Assembly: GCA_020635915.1 (NCBI GenBank)
Contig: JACJYU010000001.1
Location: forward strand, 496,001 to 560,000
Length of the DNA: 64,000 bases
Source of the DNA: Flammeovirgaceae bacterium
GTDB lineage: Bacteria; Bacteroidota; Bacteroidia; Cytophagales; Cyclobacteriaceae
Reading direction: 5' to 3'
Shown: positions 32,867-41,255 of the stretch, in pieces
Layout of the letters: the number at the start of each line of letters is the position of its first letter
Numbering within the stretch: position 1 is the first letter of the stretch
Position numbers and translations under genes: made by a program
Notes under the pieces: generated by a model
What the model was told of the DNA's origin: nothing
Database searches by the model: none
Seen by the model: the letters and a program-made list of their open reading frames with translations, nothing else

Positions 32867-33310
32867 ATGGAAATAATTCTTAAACAAGACGTCCAGGGCC
32901 TAGGCTACAAAAACGATATCGTTAAGGTAAAACCGGGATATGGGAGGAATTTCCTAATCCCCAACGGGACCGCCATTATCGCCAATTCCTCCAACAAGAG
33001 GATGGTGGAGGAGAACATCCGCCAGGCCGCCCACAAGGCGGAAAAACTGGTGCAGGACGCCAAAGCCCTTGCGGAAAAAATTGGCGAACTGGCCATTGAG
33101 ATCGGGACCAAGGCCGGGGAGAGCGGAAAGATCTTTGGGGCCATTACCGTCAACCAAATAGCCGAAGTGTTGAAGGCAAAAGGAATTGATATCGACCGCA
33201 AAAAGGTAATCCTAAAGGAAACCCCCAAGCAACTGGGCAGCTACACCGTGACCCTCGACCTTCACAAGGAAGTGAAGCACGAGATCACCGTAAACGTGGT
33301 GGCCGAATAA
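32867..33310 (+). CDS. rplI: 50S ribosomal protein bL9
   Basis: 147 residues, family-typical. N-terminal rRNA-binding domain MEIILKQDVQGLGYKNDIV with GYGRNFLIPNGTA, a long central helix (residues about 45-80) and the C-terminal domain GKIFGAITVNQIAEVL. Last gene of the rpsF operon; followed by a strong terminator at 33330-33362. Confidence 0.98.
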   Translation: MEIILKQDVQGLGYKNDIVKVKPGYGRNFLIPNGTAIIANSSNKRMVEENIRQAAHKAEKLVQDAKALAEKIGELAIEIGTKAGESGKIFGAITVNQIAEVLKAKGIDIDRKKVILKETPKQLGSYTVTLDLHKEVKHEITVNVVAE

Positions 33311-33329
33311 CACAATGTGTCCTTACATC

Positions 33330-33362
33330 AAGGTGGCCTGGGCACAGGTCACCTTTTTTTTT
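33330..33362 (+). terminator. Rho-independent terminator of the rpsF operon
   Basis: AAGGTG-G-CCTG (33330-33340) pairs with CAGG-T-CACCTT (33345-33355) through one G-U pair, making an 11-bp stem with a GGCA loop, followed by a run of nine T (33354-33362). On the opposite strand the distal half of the hairpin and the A-run form the last codons of the convergent DUF3109 gene. Confidence 0.88.
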
Positions 33363-33942
33363 GCTTCTTTTCCGTTGCCTTGCCCCTTTCGACCTGCCTG
33401 ACCAGTTCCCGGTACCACGCTTCGCCATATTTGCGCACCAGGGGTTCCTTCAGGAATTTGTACAGCGGCACGCCCAACGACTGTCCCAGCACACAGGCCG
33501 CAGCGCAAATGCCCCACTTGTGGTAGTTGACGGCCTCAAACCCCTTTTTCCTGGTGACGCGGATGGGGTACAAATGGCAGGAGATGGGCTTCCGGAAAGG
33601 GACCTTGCCATCCAGGTAGGCCTGTTCGATGCCGCACTTGAGTATCCCCTTTTCGTCATAGTGGGCGTAAGCACACTCCCTGCCGTTGATGGTGGGGGTG
33701 GAGTAATCCCCATCCTCGTCCAACAGGTAGGGGCCATGCCGCTTTATGGACTTCAGCCCCTCTTTGGTAAGGTAGGGCCTGATGTCCTCCTGGATGGCTT
33801 CCATGATGGGCAGTTCGTCTTCCTCGAGGGGGGCGCCCAGGTCGCCTTCCACACAACAGGCGCCCTTGCATTTCTCCAGGTGGCATACGAATTCCACTTC
33901 CTTGATGTCGTCCGAGACCAGTACCTCCCCTACTTTTATCAT
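33349..33942 (-). CDS. DUF3109 family cysteine-rich protein
   Basis: 197 residues. Cys clusters FVCHLEKCKGACCVEG near the N-terminus, then CAYA, CGIEQA, ISCHLYPIRV and WGICAAAC resemble the YkgJ/DUF3109 type of putative metal- or Fe-S-binding protein, often annotated as a zinc/iron-chelating domain. Function is unknown. The gene ends within the terminator of rplI, and its last residues (TEKKQKKR) are partly encoded by the T-run. Confidence 0.85.
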   Translation of the reverse strand: MIKVGEVLVSDDIKEVEFVCHLEKCKGACCVEGDLGAPLEEDELPIMEAIQEDIRPYLTKEGLKSIKRHGPYLLDEDGDYSTPTINGRECAYAHYDEKGILKCGIEQAYLDGKVPFRKPISCHLYPIRVTRKKGFEAVNYHKWGICAAACVLGQSLGVPLYKFLKEPLVRKYGEAWYRELVRQVERGKATEKKQKKR

Positions 33943-33948
33943 TTTTTT

Positions 33949-34818
33949 TTAATTTTTATTGAACAAGGCAAATTGAACATGGCCCCCCGCCAGGGCATCG
34001 AATTGGATGGCCTTGGCGGAAAGGGTTTTGGTGCACAAGGCTATGGAGTACGAGGGCACCTCCATTAGCCCTGAGTCCAGCTTATGGGCAGAGGAGGCCG
34101 TGTTCATGCCCAACCCTTCCATCTTGTCTTTCCAGGTTTGCACCAGTAGTCTGTAGAACACGCTGTTGCCCGCAATGTTTTTTTCGGACAAGCCATCGTC
34201 ACCGCCCAGGAAGCGGGACAATTTTTTCCTTTCCTGCCCCAGGTAAAACCGGTAGTCGATTTTCCTACCCAGGTGAAAGGTAAAGGGCACCAGGAAAGTA
34301 AAACCGAAATCGCACAATTCGCGGATGAACCCGTGGCCAGGCTCCAGCCCAAATGCGTCCGCCACGCAAAAAGTGGCCACCTTATGGTCCTTCCTCGGCT
34401 GGGGCACGTACATTTTGATTTTGTCCATCAGCCCTTCGGGCTTGCCCCGGAGCAGCATCACGTTCTTGTCCTTAAAGTACTTGTTGGTGCGTATTTTCAG
34501 CACGCGCGATTGCTCCGCATCGCTTTCGCACAATACATACCTGGAAATGGGCAGGTCTTGCTGGAGGGCCATAAGCGGGATGCCCGGAAAAACATCTTTT
34601 TTTGCCCCCAGGCAGCACAGTCCGTTGCGGGCGTACAAGTCCACAAACACAATTTCGTCCACCTGGCCGGCCATGGCCGAGGCAAATGCCACCAGGTACT
34701 GGCGAACGAGTTGGACCTTGTGCCTGACCCAGGGTTCCGCGGTGGTCATGGCGAAACCATCATCGGGGATTTGCCGCAAATCCGGAAGTGCTTTGTCCTT
34801 CAATCCAGTAGGTTTCAT
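33949..34818 (-). CDS. Three-Cys-motif partner protein (TcmP-like)
   Basis: 289 residues from the ATG at 34818, chosen because the 47-residue upstream extension is not conserved-looking. Motifs resemble TcmP: VDEIVFVDLYARNG (the usual YIDxFAGxG region), FPGIPLMALQ, YVLCESDAEQSRVL, and FCVADAFGLEPGH (the usual DPWG region). TcmP proteins are usually encoded beside a radical-SAM-like three-Cys-motif protein; no such gene is next to this one, where the neighbours are DUF3109 and a helicase. The reaction is unknown. Six bases separate it from the downstream DUF3109 gene, so they may share a transcript. The match is by motif recall, hence moderate confidence. Confidence 0.55.
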   Translation of the reverse strand: MKPTGLKDKALPDLRQIPDDGFAMTTAEPWVRHKVQLVRQYLVAFASAMAGQVDEIVFVDLYARNGLCCLGAKKDVFPGIPLMALQQDLPISRYVLCESDAEQSRVLKIRTNKYFKDKNVMLLRGKPEGLMDKIKMYVPQPRKDHKVATFCVADAFGLEPGHGFIRELCDFGFTFLVPFTFHLGRKIDYRFYLGQERKKLSRFLGGDDGLSEKNIAGNSVFYRLLVQTWKDKMEGLGMNTASSAHKLDSGLMEVPSYSIALCTKTLSAKAIQFDALAGGHVQFALFNKN

Positions 34819-34983
34819 CAAAGTTATGCCCTTTTTGATTAAATAGGAAAGGAAGGTTTCCAAAGGAAAGGCACCCATGGGCCGTGCGGGCCGAAGGCAA
34901 GAGGCAGGCCCACCCTTGAACATAAGTGCCCCCAAGTATGTTGGCCCTTTGGCGGGCAATGTTCAATTCCATTTGCACGCCCG

Positions 34984-35004
34984 GCAATATAGGGCCTATA
35001 TTGC
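34984..35004. promoter_or_regulatory. Perfect 21-bp palindrome upstream of the helicase gene
   Basis: GCAATATAGG (34984-34993), a single G, then CCTATATTGC (34995-35004): ten-base arms without mismatch. It ends 15 bases before the ATG at 35020, in the divergent space between the TcmP-like and helicase genes. The form suggests a dimeric repressor operator; the regulator is unknown. Confidence 0.6.
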
Positions 35005-35019
35005 GTGTCGATTTACCTG

Positions 35020-37269
35020 ATGGATTACCTACAAACACTCAATGCGCCCCAACTGGAGGGCGCCACCAACACAGAAGGGCCTTGCATGATCATTGCGGGG
35101 GCGGGCTCGGGCAAGACAAGGGTCCTCACCTACCGCATTGCACACCTCATTGACGCCAAGGGCGTGGACCCATTTGGCATCATGGCCCTCACGTTTACCA
35201 ACAAAGCGGCCAAGGAGATGCGCCACCGCATCGAAGGCGTGATCGGCACCGATGCCCGCAATATCTGGATGGGGACATTCCACTCCGTGTTTGCGCGCAT
35301 CCTGCGTGCCGAGGCGCACCACATTGGCTACCCCAACAACTTTACCATCTACGACACCGATGATTCAAAGTCCCTCATCAGGGCGATCGTGAAGGAAATG
35401 GGTTTGGACGAAACCCAGTATAAGGCCAACGTGGTATACAACAGGATCAGTGCGGCAAAGAACAGGCTTATCCCCTGGCAGGATTACCTCAACAACCCGG
35501 TGCTGCTGGCCGATGATGCCGCCAATATGCGGCCCGAGATAGGGAACATTTTCCGAAACTACAGTTTGCGTTGTTTCAGGTCCGGGGCGATGGATTTTGA
35601 CGACCTGCTGTTCAACACCGATAAACTCTTCAAAGAGCATTTGGAGGTGCTGAACAAATACCAACACCGCATCCGGTACTTCCTGGTGGACGAGTTTCAG
35701 GACACCAACCTCTGCCAGTACTTCATCATCAGAAAGCTGGCGGCCGTTACGCAAAATATCTGCGTGGTAGGCGATGACGCGCAAAGCATATATGGCTTTC
35801 GCGGGGCCGACATTTCCAACATCCTCAACTTTGAGAAGGACTACCCCGATTTGAAGGTCATCAAACTGGAACAGAACTACCGTTCCACCAAGACCATTGT
35901 GGAGGCCGCCAACTCCGTGATCGCGAAAAACAAGGCACAGTTGCCCAAGCATGTATGGACTTCCAATGAAGACGGTAGCCTTATCGGGCTGATCAAAGCC
36001 GTGTCCGACAACGAGGAAGGGAAGCTGGTGGCCACCTCCATTTTTGAGGAAAAGATGCAGCACCAGCTAAAGTTCAGCGACATTGCCATACTCTACCGGA
36101 CCAACAGCCAATCGCGTGCCCTTGAGGAGTCGTTGAGGCGCATGAACATCAAATACAAAATCATCGGGGGGCTTTCCTTTTACCAGCGCAAGGAGATCAA
36201 GGACCTGTTGGCCTACCTGCGCTACACGCTCAACCAGCAGGACGAGGCTTCCTTCCGGAGGATCATCAACCTTCCCAGGCGTGGCATTGGGGGCTCCACG
36301 GTGGACAAGGTGATAGTGGCGGCAAACGACCACGGCATTACCATCTGGGAGGTACTTCAGAACGCCAGCAGCTTTTTGGGGGGCCGGGCCGTGAACGCCA
36401 TTGAAAACTTTGTGGCCCTGATCAACCGGTTTGTCATAGAAGTGGGGAGCAAAGACGCCTATGAGGCCGCGGCAGGGATCGCCAAATCCTCGGGGCTGCT
36501 TCGTGAGCTGTATGAAGACAAGACGGTGGAGGGCCTCAACCGGTATGAGAACGTACAGGAACTCCTTAACGCCATCAAGGAATTCACGGACGACCCGGAA
36601 AAAGAAGACAAAAGCCTTGCCGCCTTCCTGCAGGAAGTTTCGCTGGTCACGGGCCAGGACGAAGACAAGGACAACGACCCTGAGAAGGTGACCCTGATGA
36701 CCATCCACATGGCCAAAGGCCTGGAGTTCAAGTATGTGTACATCGTGGGGATGGAAGAGGACTTGTTCCCCTCCCAGATGATGCTCACCAGCCGCTCGGA
36801 ACTGGAGGAGGAAAGAAGGTTGTTTTATGTGGCCATTACGCGTTCGCAAAAAAAGCTGTTCCTCTCCTATGCGCTTACCCGCTACCGGTTTGGGCGGCTC
36901 AAAAACTGCGAGCCCAGCCGTTTCCTGGACGACATAGACGCCCGGTACATCAAGGTGAGCGCAAGGGTGGGCGTCCTGGAGCCGGCACCCAACCCCCAGT
37001 ACGCCAAGAGTTTTGTCAGCGGCCTGAAAAAGGCCCAGAGGGCACAGCCCACGATGAAATCCAATTACAAGCCATCCCCGGATTTTGCCCCCAGCGACAC
37101 GTCCGGCCTCAAGGAAGGCATGAAGGTGGAACACCCTAAGTTCGGGTATGGCGTGGTAACGGCCATGGACGACACGGGGGCTAACCGGAAGGCGCGGATC
37201 AAGTTCAGCGATTTTGGCGAAAAGACATTATTACTTAGCTTTGCCAAGCTCAAAATCCATGAGAATTAG
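35020..37269 (+). CDS. uvrD: UvrD/PcrA-type DNA helicase
   Basis: 749 residues. Superfamily 1A 3'-5' helicase acting in repair and replication. Start at the ATG at 35020, which gives the usual MDYLQTLNAPQLEGA N-terminus; a GTG 15 bases upstream is in frame but abuts the palindrome. Motif I AGAGSGKTR (residues 26-34), motif Ia ALTFTNKAA, motif II VDEFQDTN, motif III GDDAQSIYGFRGAD, motif IV KLEQNYRST, motif V MTIHMAKGLEF and motif VI YVAITRSQKKL are all present. The C-terminus has the GVVTAMDDTG Tudor-like domain that contacts RNA polymerase in PcrA/UvrD. Confidence 0.95.
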   Translation: MDYLQTLNAPQLEGATNTEGPCMIIAGAGSGKTRVLTYRIAHLIDAKGVDPFGIMALTFTNKAAKEMRHRIEGVIGTDARNIWMGTFHSVFARILRAEAHHIGYPNNFTIYDTDDSKSLIRAIVKEMGLDETQYKANVVYNRISAAKNRLIPWQDYLNNPVLLADDAANMRPEIGNIFRNYSLRCFRSGAMDFDDLLFNTDKLFKEHLEVLNKYQHRIRYFLVDEFQDTNLCQYFIIRKLAAVTQNICVVGDDAQSIYGFRGADISNILNFEKDYPDLKVIKLEQNYRSTKTIVEAANSVIAKNKAQLPKHVWTSNEDGSLIGLIKAVSDNEEGKLVATSIFEEKMQHQLKFSDIAILYRTNSQSRALEESLRRMNIKYKIIGGLSFYQRKEIKDLLAYLRYTLNQQDEASFRRIINLPRRGIGGSTVDKVIVAANDHGITIWEVLQNASSFLGGRAVNAIENFVALINRFVIEVGSKDAYEAAAGIAKSSGLLRELYEDKTVEGLNRYENVQELLNAIKEFTDDPEKEDKSLAAFLQEVSLVTGQDEDKDNDPEKVTLMTIHMAKGLEFKYVYIVGMEEDLFPSQMMLTSRSELEEERRLFYVAITRSQKKLFLSYALTRYRFGRLKNCEPSRFLDDIDARYIKVSARVGVLEPAPNPQYAKSFVSGLKKAQRAQPTMKSNYKPSPDFAPSDTSGLKEGMKVEHPKFGYGVVTAMDDTGANRKARIKFSDFGEKTLLLSFAKLKIHEN

Positions 37270-37409
37270 CTCTCCCTGCCGCTAACTCATTTGGGCCATT
37301 CCCCTGAATGGATATGGTATTCCTGCAATACGGTTCATTTGGTGACAATCGTACCCTTTTAACAAAGTAACAAGATTAAATTTCAACAACGGAAAAAGAC
37401 CCTATACAC

Positions 37410-38063
37410 ATGATTGCAGAATACAACACCCAACGCGAGCCCATCAAACTAAAGGAGTATGGCCGCAACGTACAGAAGCTTGTCAACTATATACGCACCA
37501 TACCCGATAAGGACAAGCGTACCGAGATGGCCACCACCCTTATCGAGTTGGTGAAGCAACTGGCCCCCTCCGTAAAGGAGGCATCCGAAAACCCCCAGCG
37601 CATATGGGACGACCTGTACATCATGGCCGATTTCAATTTCGACATCAACAACCCCTATCCTGTGCCCGACCCCGGCACGGTTTTTAAGAAGCCAAGGCCC
37701 ATGGCCTATCCGCAAAGCAAGGTACGGTACAAGCATTATGGAAAAAGCATCGAGAAGCTCATCGTGGAGGCCCTGGCCAAAGAAGACCCCAAGGAGAAAG
37801 AAGATGCGGTGATCTACCTGGGCAAGCTCATGAAAACCTTTCATGGCAACTGGAACAAAGAGACCATTGACGACTCCGTCATCCTTAAAGACATCGAGAA
37901 AATGTCGGAGGGGAAGCTGACGTTGGACCTCGACAAGGTGAGGGAGGAAAACCTGTTTGAAAAACTGTACCGCGAGAAGAAAAAGCAGCGCAACCAAAAC
38001 GACAGGTCCCGCAACGACAGAAGGGGCCATGGAAAGAAACACCACCGCAGAAGGGACCAATGA
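37410..38063 (+). CDS. DUF4290 domain protein
   Basis: 217 residues. Matches the Bacteroidota family DUF4290: EYNTQREPIKLKEYGRNVQ at the N-terminus, then IWDDLYIMADFNFDIN and YPVPDP. The last 30 residues are strongly basic (KKKQRNQNDRSRNDRR, GKKHHRRR), which suggests binding to nucleic acid. Function unknown. Four-base overlap (ATGA) with murA. The 140-base gap before it holds a weak CCATTC-CCCT-GAATGG hairpin (37296-37311) without T-run. Confidence 0.85.
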   Translation: MIAEYNTQREPIKLKEYGRNVQKLVNYIRTIPDKDKRTEMATTLIELVKQLAPSVKEASENPQRIWDDLYIMADFNFDINNPYPVPDPGTVFKKPRPMAYPQSKVRYKHYGKSIEKLIVEALAKEDPKEKEDAVIYLGKLMKTFHGNWNKETIDDSVILKDIEKMSEGKLTLDLDKVREENLFEKLYREKKKQRNQNDRSRNDRRGHGKKHHRRRDQ

Positions 38064-39367
38064 GCTCGTTCAGGATACGAGGCGGCAGGCCCCTGAAGGG
38101 GGAGATCGTGCCACAGGGGGCGAAGAACGAAGCCCTTCAGGTGATTTGCGCCACCCTGCTGACCCCCGGGCCGGTCACCCTCTCCAACATCCCCGACATC
38201 CTGGACGTGAACAAGCTGATTAGCCTGGTCAAAGGCCTGGGCTCCTCGGTGGAAAAGCTGGCGGAGGGCACTTACCGGTTTACGGCAAAAACAATTGATG
38301 TCGATTTTTTAAAGACCGAAGAATACAAGAAAAAGGCAGCCGCCCTGCGGGGCTCCATCATGTTGCTGGGCCCCATCCTTGCCCGCTACGGAAAAGCCAG
38401 CATTCCCAAGCCCGGTGGCGACAAGATCGGGCGCAGGCGCCTTGACACCCATTTTCTCGGGTTTCAGCACCTGGGCGCAACCTTTCAATTCCATCCCGGG
38501 GAAAACCTTTACCAGATAGACGCCACCCGCCTAAAGGGGGGCTACATGCTGCTGGACGAGGCCTCCGTGACCGGGACGGCCAACATTATAATGGCCGCGG
38601 TACTGGCCAAGGGGACGACCACCATCTACAATGCCGCCTGTGAGCCTTACCTTCAGCAACTGTGCCTGATGCTCAACCGGATGGGCGCCAAGATTTCGGG
38701 CATAGGGTCCAACCTGGTCACCATCGAAGGCGTGGAAAGGCTTTCGGGCACGGAACACCGCCTGCTCCCCGACATGATCGAGATCGGGAGTTTCATAGGC
38801 CTTGCCGCCATGTCCCAGTCGGACATCACCATCAAGGGATGCCGGGTGGACATGCTGGGGCTTATCCCCGGGACTTTCAGGAGGCTTGGGATAAAACTGG
38901 AAATAAACGGGGACGATATCCGCGTGCCGGCCCAAGGCCAATACGAGATCGAATCCTACATCGATGGGTCCATCCTCAACGTGGCCGATGCCCCCTGGCC
39001 CGGCCTGACCCCCGACCTTTTGAGCGTTATCCTGGTGGTATGCACACAGGCAAAGGGCACGGTGCTCATCCATCAAAAAATGTTTGAAAGCCGGTTGTTC
39101 TTTGTGGACAAGCTCATTGATATGGGTGCACAGATCATCCTTTGCGACCCCCACCGCGCCACCGTGATCGGGCTGGAAAGGAAACAGCCCTTGCGGGGCA
39201 TCCCCATGTCTTCCCCCGACATCCGTGCAGGGGTGGCCTTGCTTATTGCCGCCCTTTCGGCAAAGGGGGAAAGCGTGATTTCCAATATCGACCAGATTGA
39301 CAGGGGCTACCAGGATATCGAAGGGCGGCTGAAAAAGCTGGGGGCGGATATTGAGAGGATAGACTGA
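38060..39367 (+). CDS. murA: UDP-N-acetylglucosamine 1-carboxyvinyltransferase
   Basis: 435 residues. First committed step of peptidoglycan synthesis: transfer of enolpyruvate from PEP to UDP-GlcNAc in the cytosol. Two repeated EPSP-synthase-like domains; PQGAKNEALQVICA at the N-terminus (Lys22 and Asn23), and DMIEIGSFIGLAAM and FESRLFFVDKLIDMGA later. At the position of the catalytic, fosfomycin-reactive Cys115 of E. coli (PGGCTIG) this protein has Asp121 (PGGDKIGRRRLD; codon GAC at 38420-38422). Cys-to-Asp MurA enzymes are active and insensitive to fosfomycin in other bacteria. Four-base overlap with DUF4290 indicates co-transcription. Confidence 0.96.
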   Translation: MSSFRIRGGRPLKGEIVPQGAKNEALQVICATLLTPGPVTLSNIPDILDVNKLISLVKGLGSSVEKLAEGTYRFTAKTIDVDFLKTEEYKKKAAALRGSIMLLGPILARYGKASIPKPGGDKIGRRRLDTHFLGFQHLGATFQFHPGENLYQIDATRLKGGYMLLDEASVTGTANIIMAAVLAKGTTTIYNAACEPYLQQLCLMLNRMGAKISGIGSNLVTIEGVERLSGTEHRLLPDMIEIGSFIGLAAMSQSDITIKGCRVDMLGLIPGTFRRLGIKLEINGDDIRVPAQGQYEIESYIDGSILNVADAPWPGLTPDLLSVILVVCTQAKGTVLIHQKMFESRLFFVDKLIDMGAQIILCDPHRATVIGLERKQPLRGIPMSSPDIRAGVALLIAALSAKGESVISNIDQIDRGYQDIEGRLKKLGADIERID

Positions 39368-39377
39368 CCACGGGGGG

Positions 39378-40154
39378 TCAAATTTCCACTTCCATGCTCA
39401 CGGGGCAATGGTCCGAGCCAAAGTATTCATTGTGGATGGCCGCGTCACGGACGGCAGGCAAAATCCTTTCGCTTACCATGAAGTAGTCGATGCGCCAGCC
39501 GATGTTTTTTGCCCGGCCATTGGTGACGTAGTTCCAGTAGGTATACTTCACTTCTTTGGGATGGAAATGCCGGAACGTGTCCACAAAGCCAGCGTCCACA
39601 AAGCGCTGGAAGCCATCGATTTCGCGTTGTGTATACCCGGCCGACTTGTTGTAGTTTTCCCTGGCCCTGGCAATATCGATATCGCGGTGCGCCACGTTCA
39701 GGTCCCCACAAACAATAACGGGCTTGCGTTTGTTTAGCCAGAGGATATAGTTTAAAAACGCCTTGTCCCATGTTTCGCGGTAGTCCAGCCTGTCCAGGCC
39801 GGCACCGGAGTTAGGGGTATACACCGTGGCAATGAAAAACCGGTTGAACTCTGCCGTGATGACCCTTCCCTCCTGGTCGTGTTCTTCGAGGCCCATGTCA
39901 TAGGTTACCTGCACCGGTTCTTCCCTGGTGAGGATGGCCGTGCCCGAATACCCCTTTCTGGCCTTGGAGGAATTTGTATATATATAATATTCGTCCATGA
40001 TTTCCAGGGTGGCCTTTGCTTCTTCCGCGGAGGCCTTGGTTTCCTGCAGGCACAGGATGTCGGGTGCCAGTGCCCGCATGTCCTTTACAAAATCCTTTTT
40101 GATGGTTGCCCTTATGCCATTGACATTCCAGGACGCAAATTTTTTTATGGCCAT
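39378..40154 (-). CDS. xth: Exodeoxyribonuclease III family endonuclease
   Basis: 258 residues. AP endonuclease and 3'-5' exonuclease of base-excision repair, Mg2+-dependent. Motifs: ASWNVNGIRA, LCLQETKAS, GYSGTAILTR, VVCGDLNVAHRDIDIA, WRIDYFMVSERI and FGSDHCPVSMEV, covering the catalytic Asn, Glu, Asp and His residues. Convergent with murA with a 10-base gap, divergent from the GSCFA gene. Confidence 0.95.
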   Translation of the reverse strand: MAIKKFASWNVNGIRATIKKDFVKDMRALAPDILCLQETKASAEEAKATLEIMDEYYIYTNSSKARKGYSGTAILTREEPVQVTYDMGLEEHDQEGRVITAEFNRFFIATVYTPNSGAGLDRLDYRETWDKAFLNYILWLNKRKPVIVCGDLNVAHRDIDIARARENYNKSAGYTQREIDGFQRFVDAGFVDTFRHFHPKEVKYTYWNYVTNGRAKNIGWRIDYFMVSERILPAVRDAAIHNEYFGSDHCPVSMEVEI

Positions 40155-40255
40155 TGCCCCTTGTGTTTCAACCCTAACAATATTTTCAAATCGGGATCCC
40201 TAAAATTAATGGTTATCGCTGACCGAAAAAGCAATGATAAGGATAACTTTACCAA

Positions 40256-41245
40256 ATGGACACATTTCGGACGGTACTTCCCAACGCCCCATCCCCTTTC
40301 CCCATTGGGTTAAGCGACAGGTGCCTTACCGTTGGCTCCTGTTTTGCGGACCACCTGGGCCAATTGCTACTGGACCATAAGTTTGAAACATTGGCCAACC
40401 CGTTTGGCACCTCCTACAACCCCATCTCCATCCACAAGTCGCTCGGGTACGCCATCCAAAATGAATTGCCATCGGAAAACACCTATGGGGAGCTCAACGA
40501 AACTTTTTTCAATTATGACTTCCACTCCTCGTTCTCCTCGTTGGACCGGGACGCCCTTCGGCACAACATTGCCAGGGCCATTGGCCAGGCCCATGATTTC
40601 CTCAAGTCCGCCACTGTGCTGCTCATTACGTATGGCACCTCGTGGGCCTACGAGCGCAAAGCCACCGGGGACATAGTGTCCAATTGCCACAAAGTACCTT
40701 CCGTTGAGTTCGACAAGCAGCTCCTCACGCAAAAAAAAATCATTGAATCCTTTGATGGCCTTTACCAACAACTGACAGTCCTCAACCCCGGCATCAGGAC
40801 TATCCTTACACTGAGCCCTGTCAGGCACCTCAGGGACACCCTGGAACTCAACGCGGTAAGCAAATCCATCCTCAGGCTCACCTGCCACACCCTTGGCCAG
40901 GCTTACCCCCGCGTGGAATATTTCCCTGCTTACGAAATCGTATTGGATGATTTGCGGGATTACCGCTTCTACGACCGCGATTTGCTGCACCCCTCGGCCG
41001 AGGCAATCGGATACATCTGGCGCTACTTTGGCGGGCGTTATTTTGCCCCTGGCACTGCACGGTTTGTGAAACAATGGGAAAGCATAAGGAAGGCCCTGGC
41101 ACACCGGCCCTACCAGCCCGGCTCCGCCACGCACCAAAAATTCCTGAAACAGTTGGTTTCCCAACTGGAAGAACTTAAAAGCACGGTAAATGTTGATAAA
41201 GAGATAGGCCAGGTACAGGGCCAGATGCAGGCGTTCAATGGCTAA
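40256..41245 (+). CDS. GSCFA domain protein
   Basis: 329 residues. The signature TVGSCFADHLGQLLLDHKFE, followed by NPFGTSYNPISIHKSL, identifies the GSCFA family, thought to be SGNH/GDSL-like hydrolases; a late DRDLLHPSAEAIGYIW fits the Asp/His part of the active site. The substrate is unknown. The next gene starts inside or 10 bases after its end. Confidence 0.88.
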   Translation: MDTFRTVLPNAPSPFPIGLSDRCLTVGSCFADHLGQLLLDHKFETLANPFGTSYNPISIHKSLGYAIQNELPSENTYGELNETFFNYDFHSSFSSLDRDALRHNIARAIGQAHDFLKSATVLLITYGTSWAYERKATGDIVSNCHKVPSVEFDKQLLTQKKIIESFDGLYQQLTVLNPGIRTILTLSPVRHLRDTLELNAVSKSILRLTCHTLGQAYPRVEYFPAYEIVLDDLRDYRFYDRDLLHPSAEAIGYIWRYFGGRYFAPGTARFVKQWESIRKALAHRPYQPGSATHQKFLKQLVSQLEELKSTVNVDKEIGQVQGQMQAFNG

Positions 41246-41255
41246 CCCGTGCACC

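Noticed and set aside
34819..34826. -7 box (TAACTTTG) directly upstream of the TcmP-like gene
   Set aside because: The motif matches TAnnTTTG, but it touches the ATG, so transcription would begin inside the coding region; no -33 element was found at the right distance.
37296..37311. Terminator after the helicase gene
   Set aside because: The CCATTC/GAATGG stem is short and lacks a following T-run.
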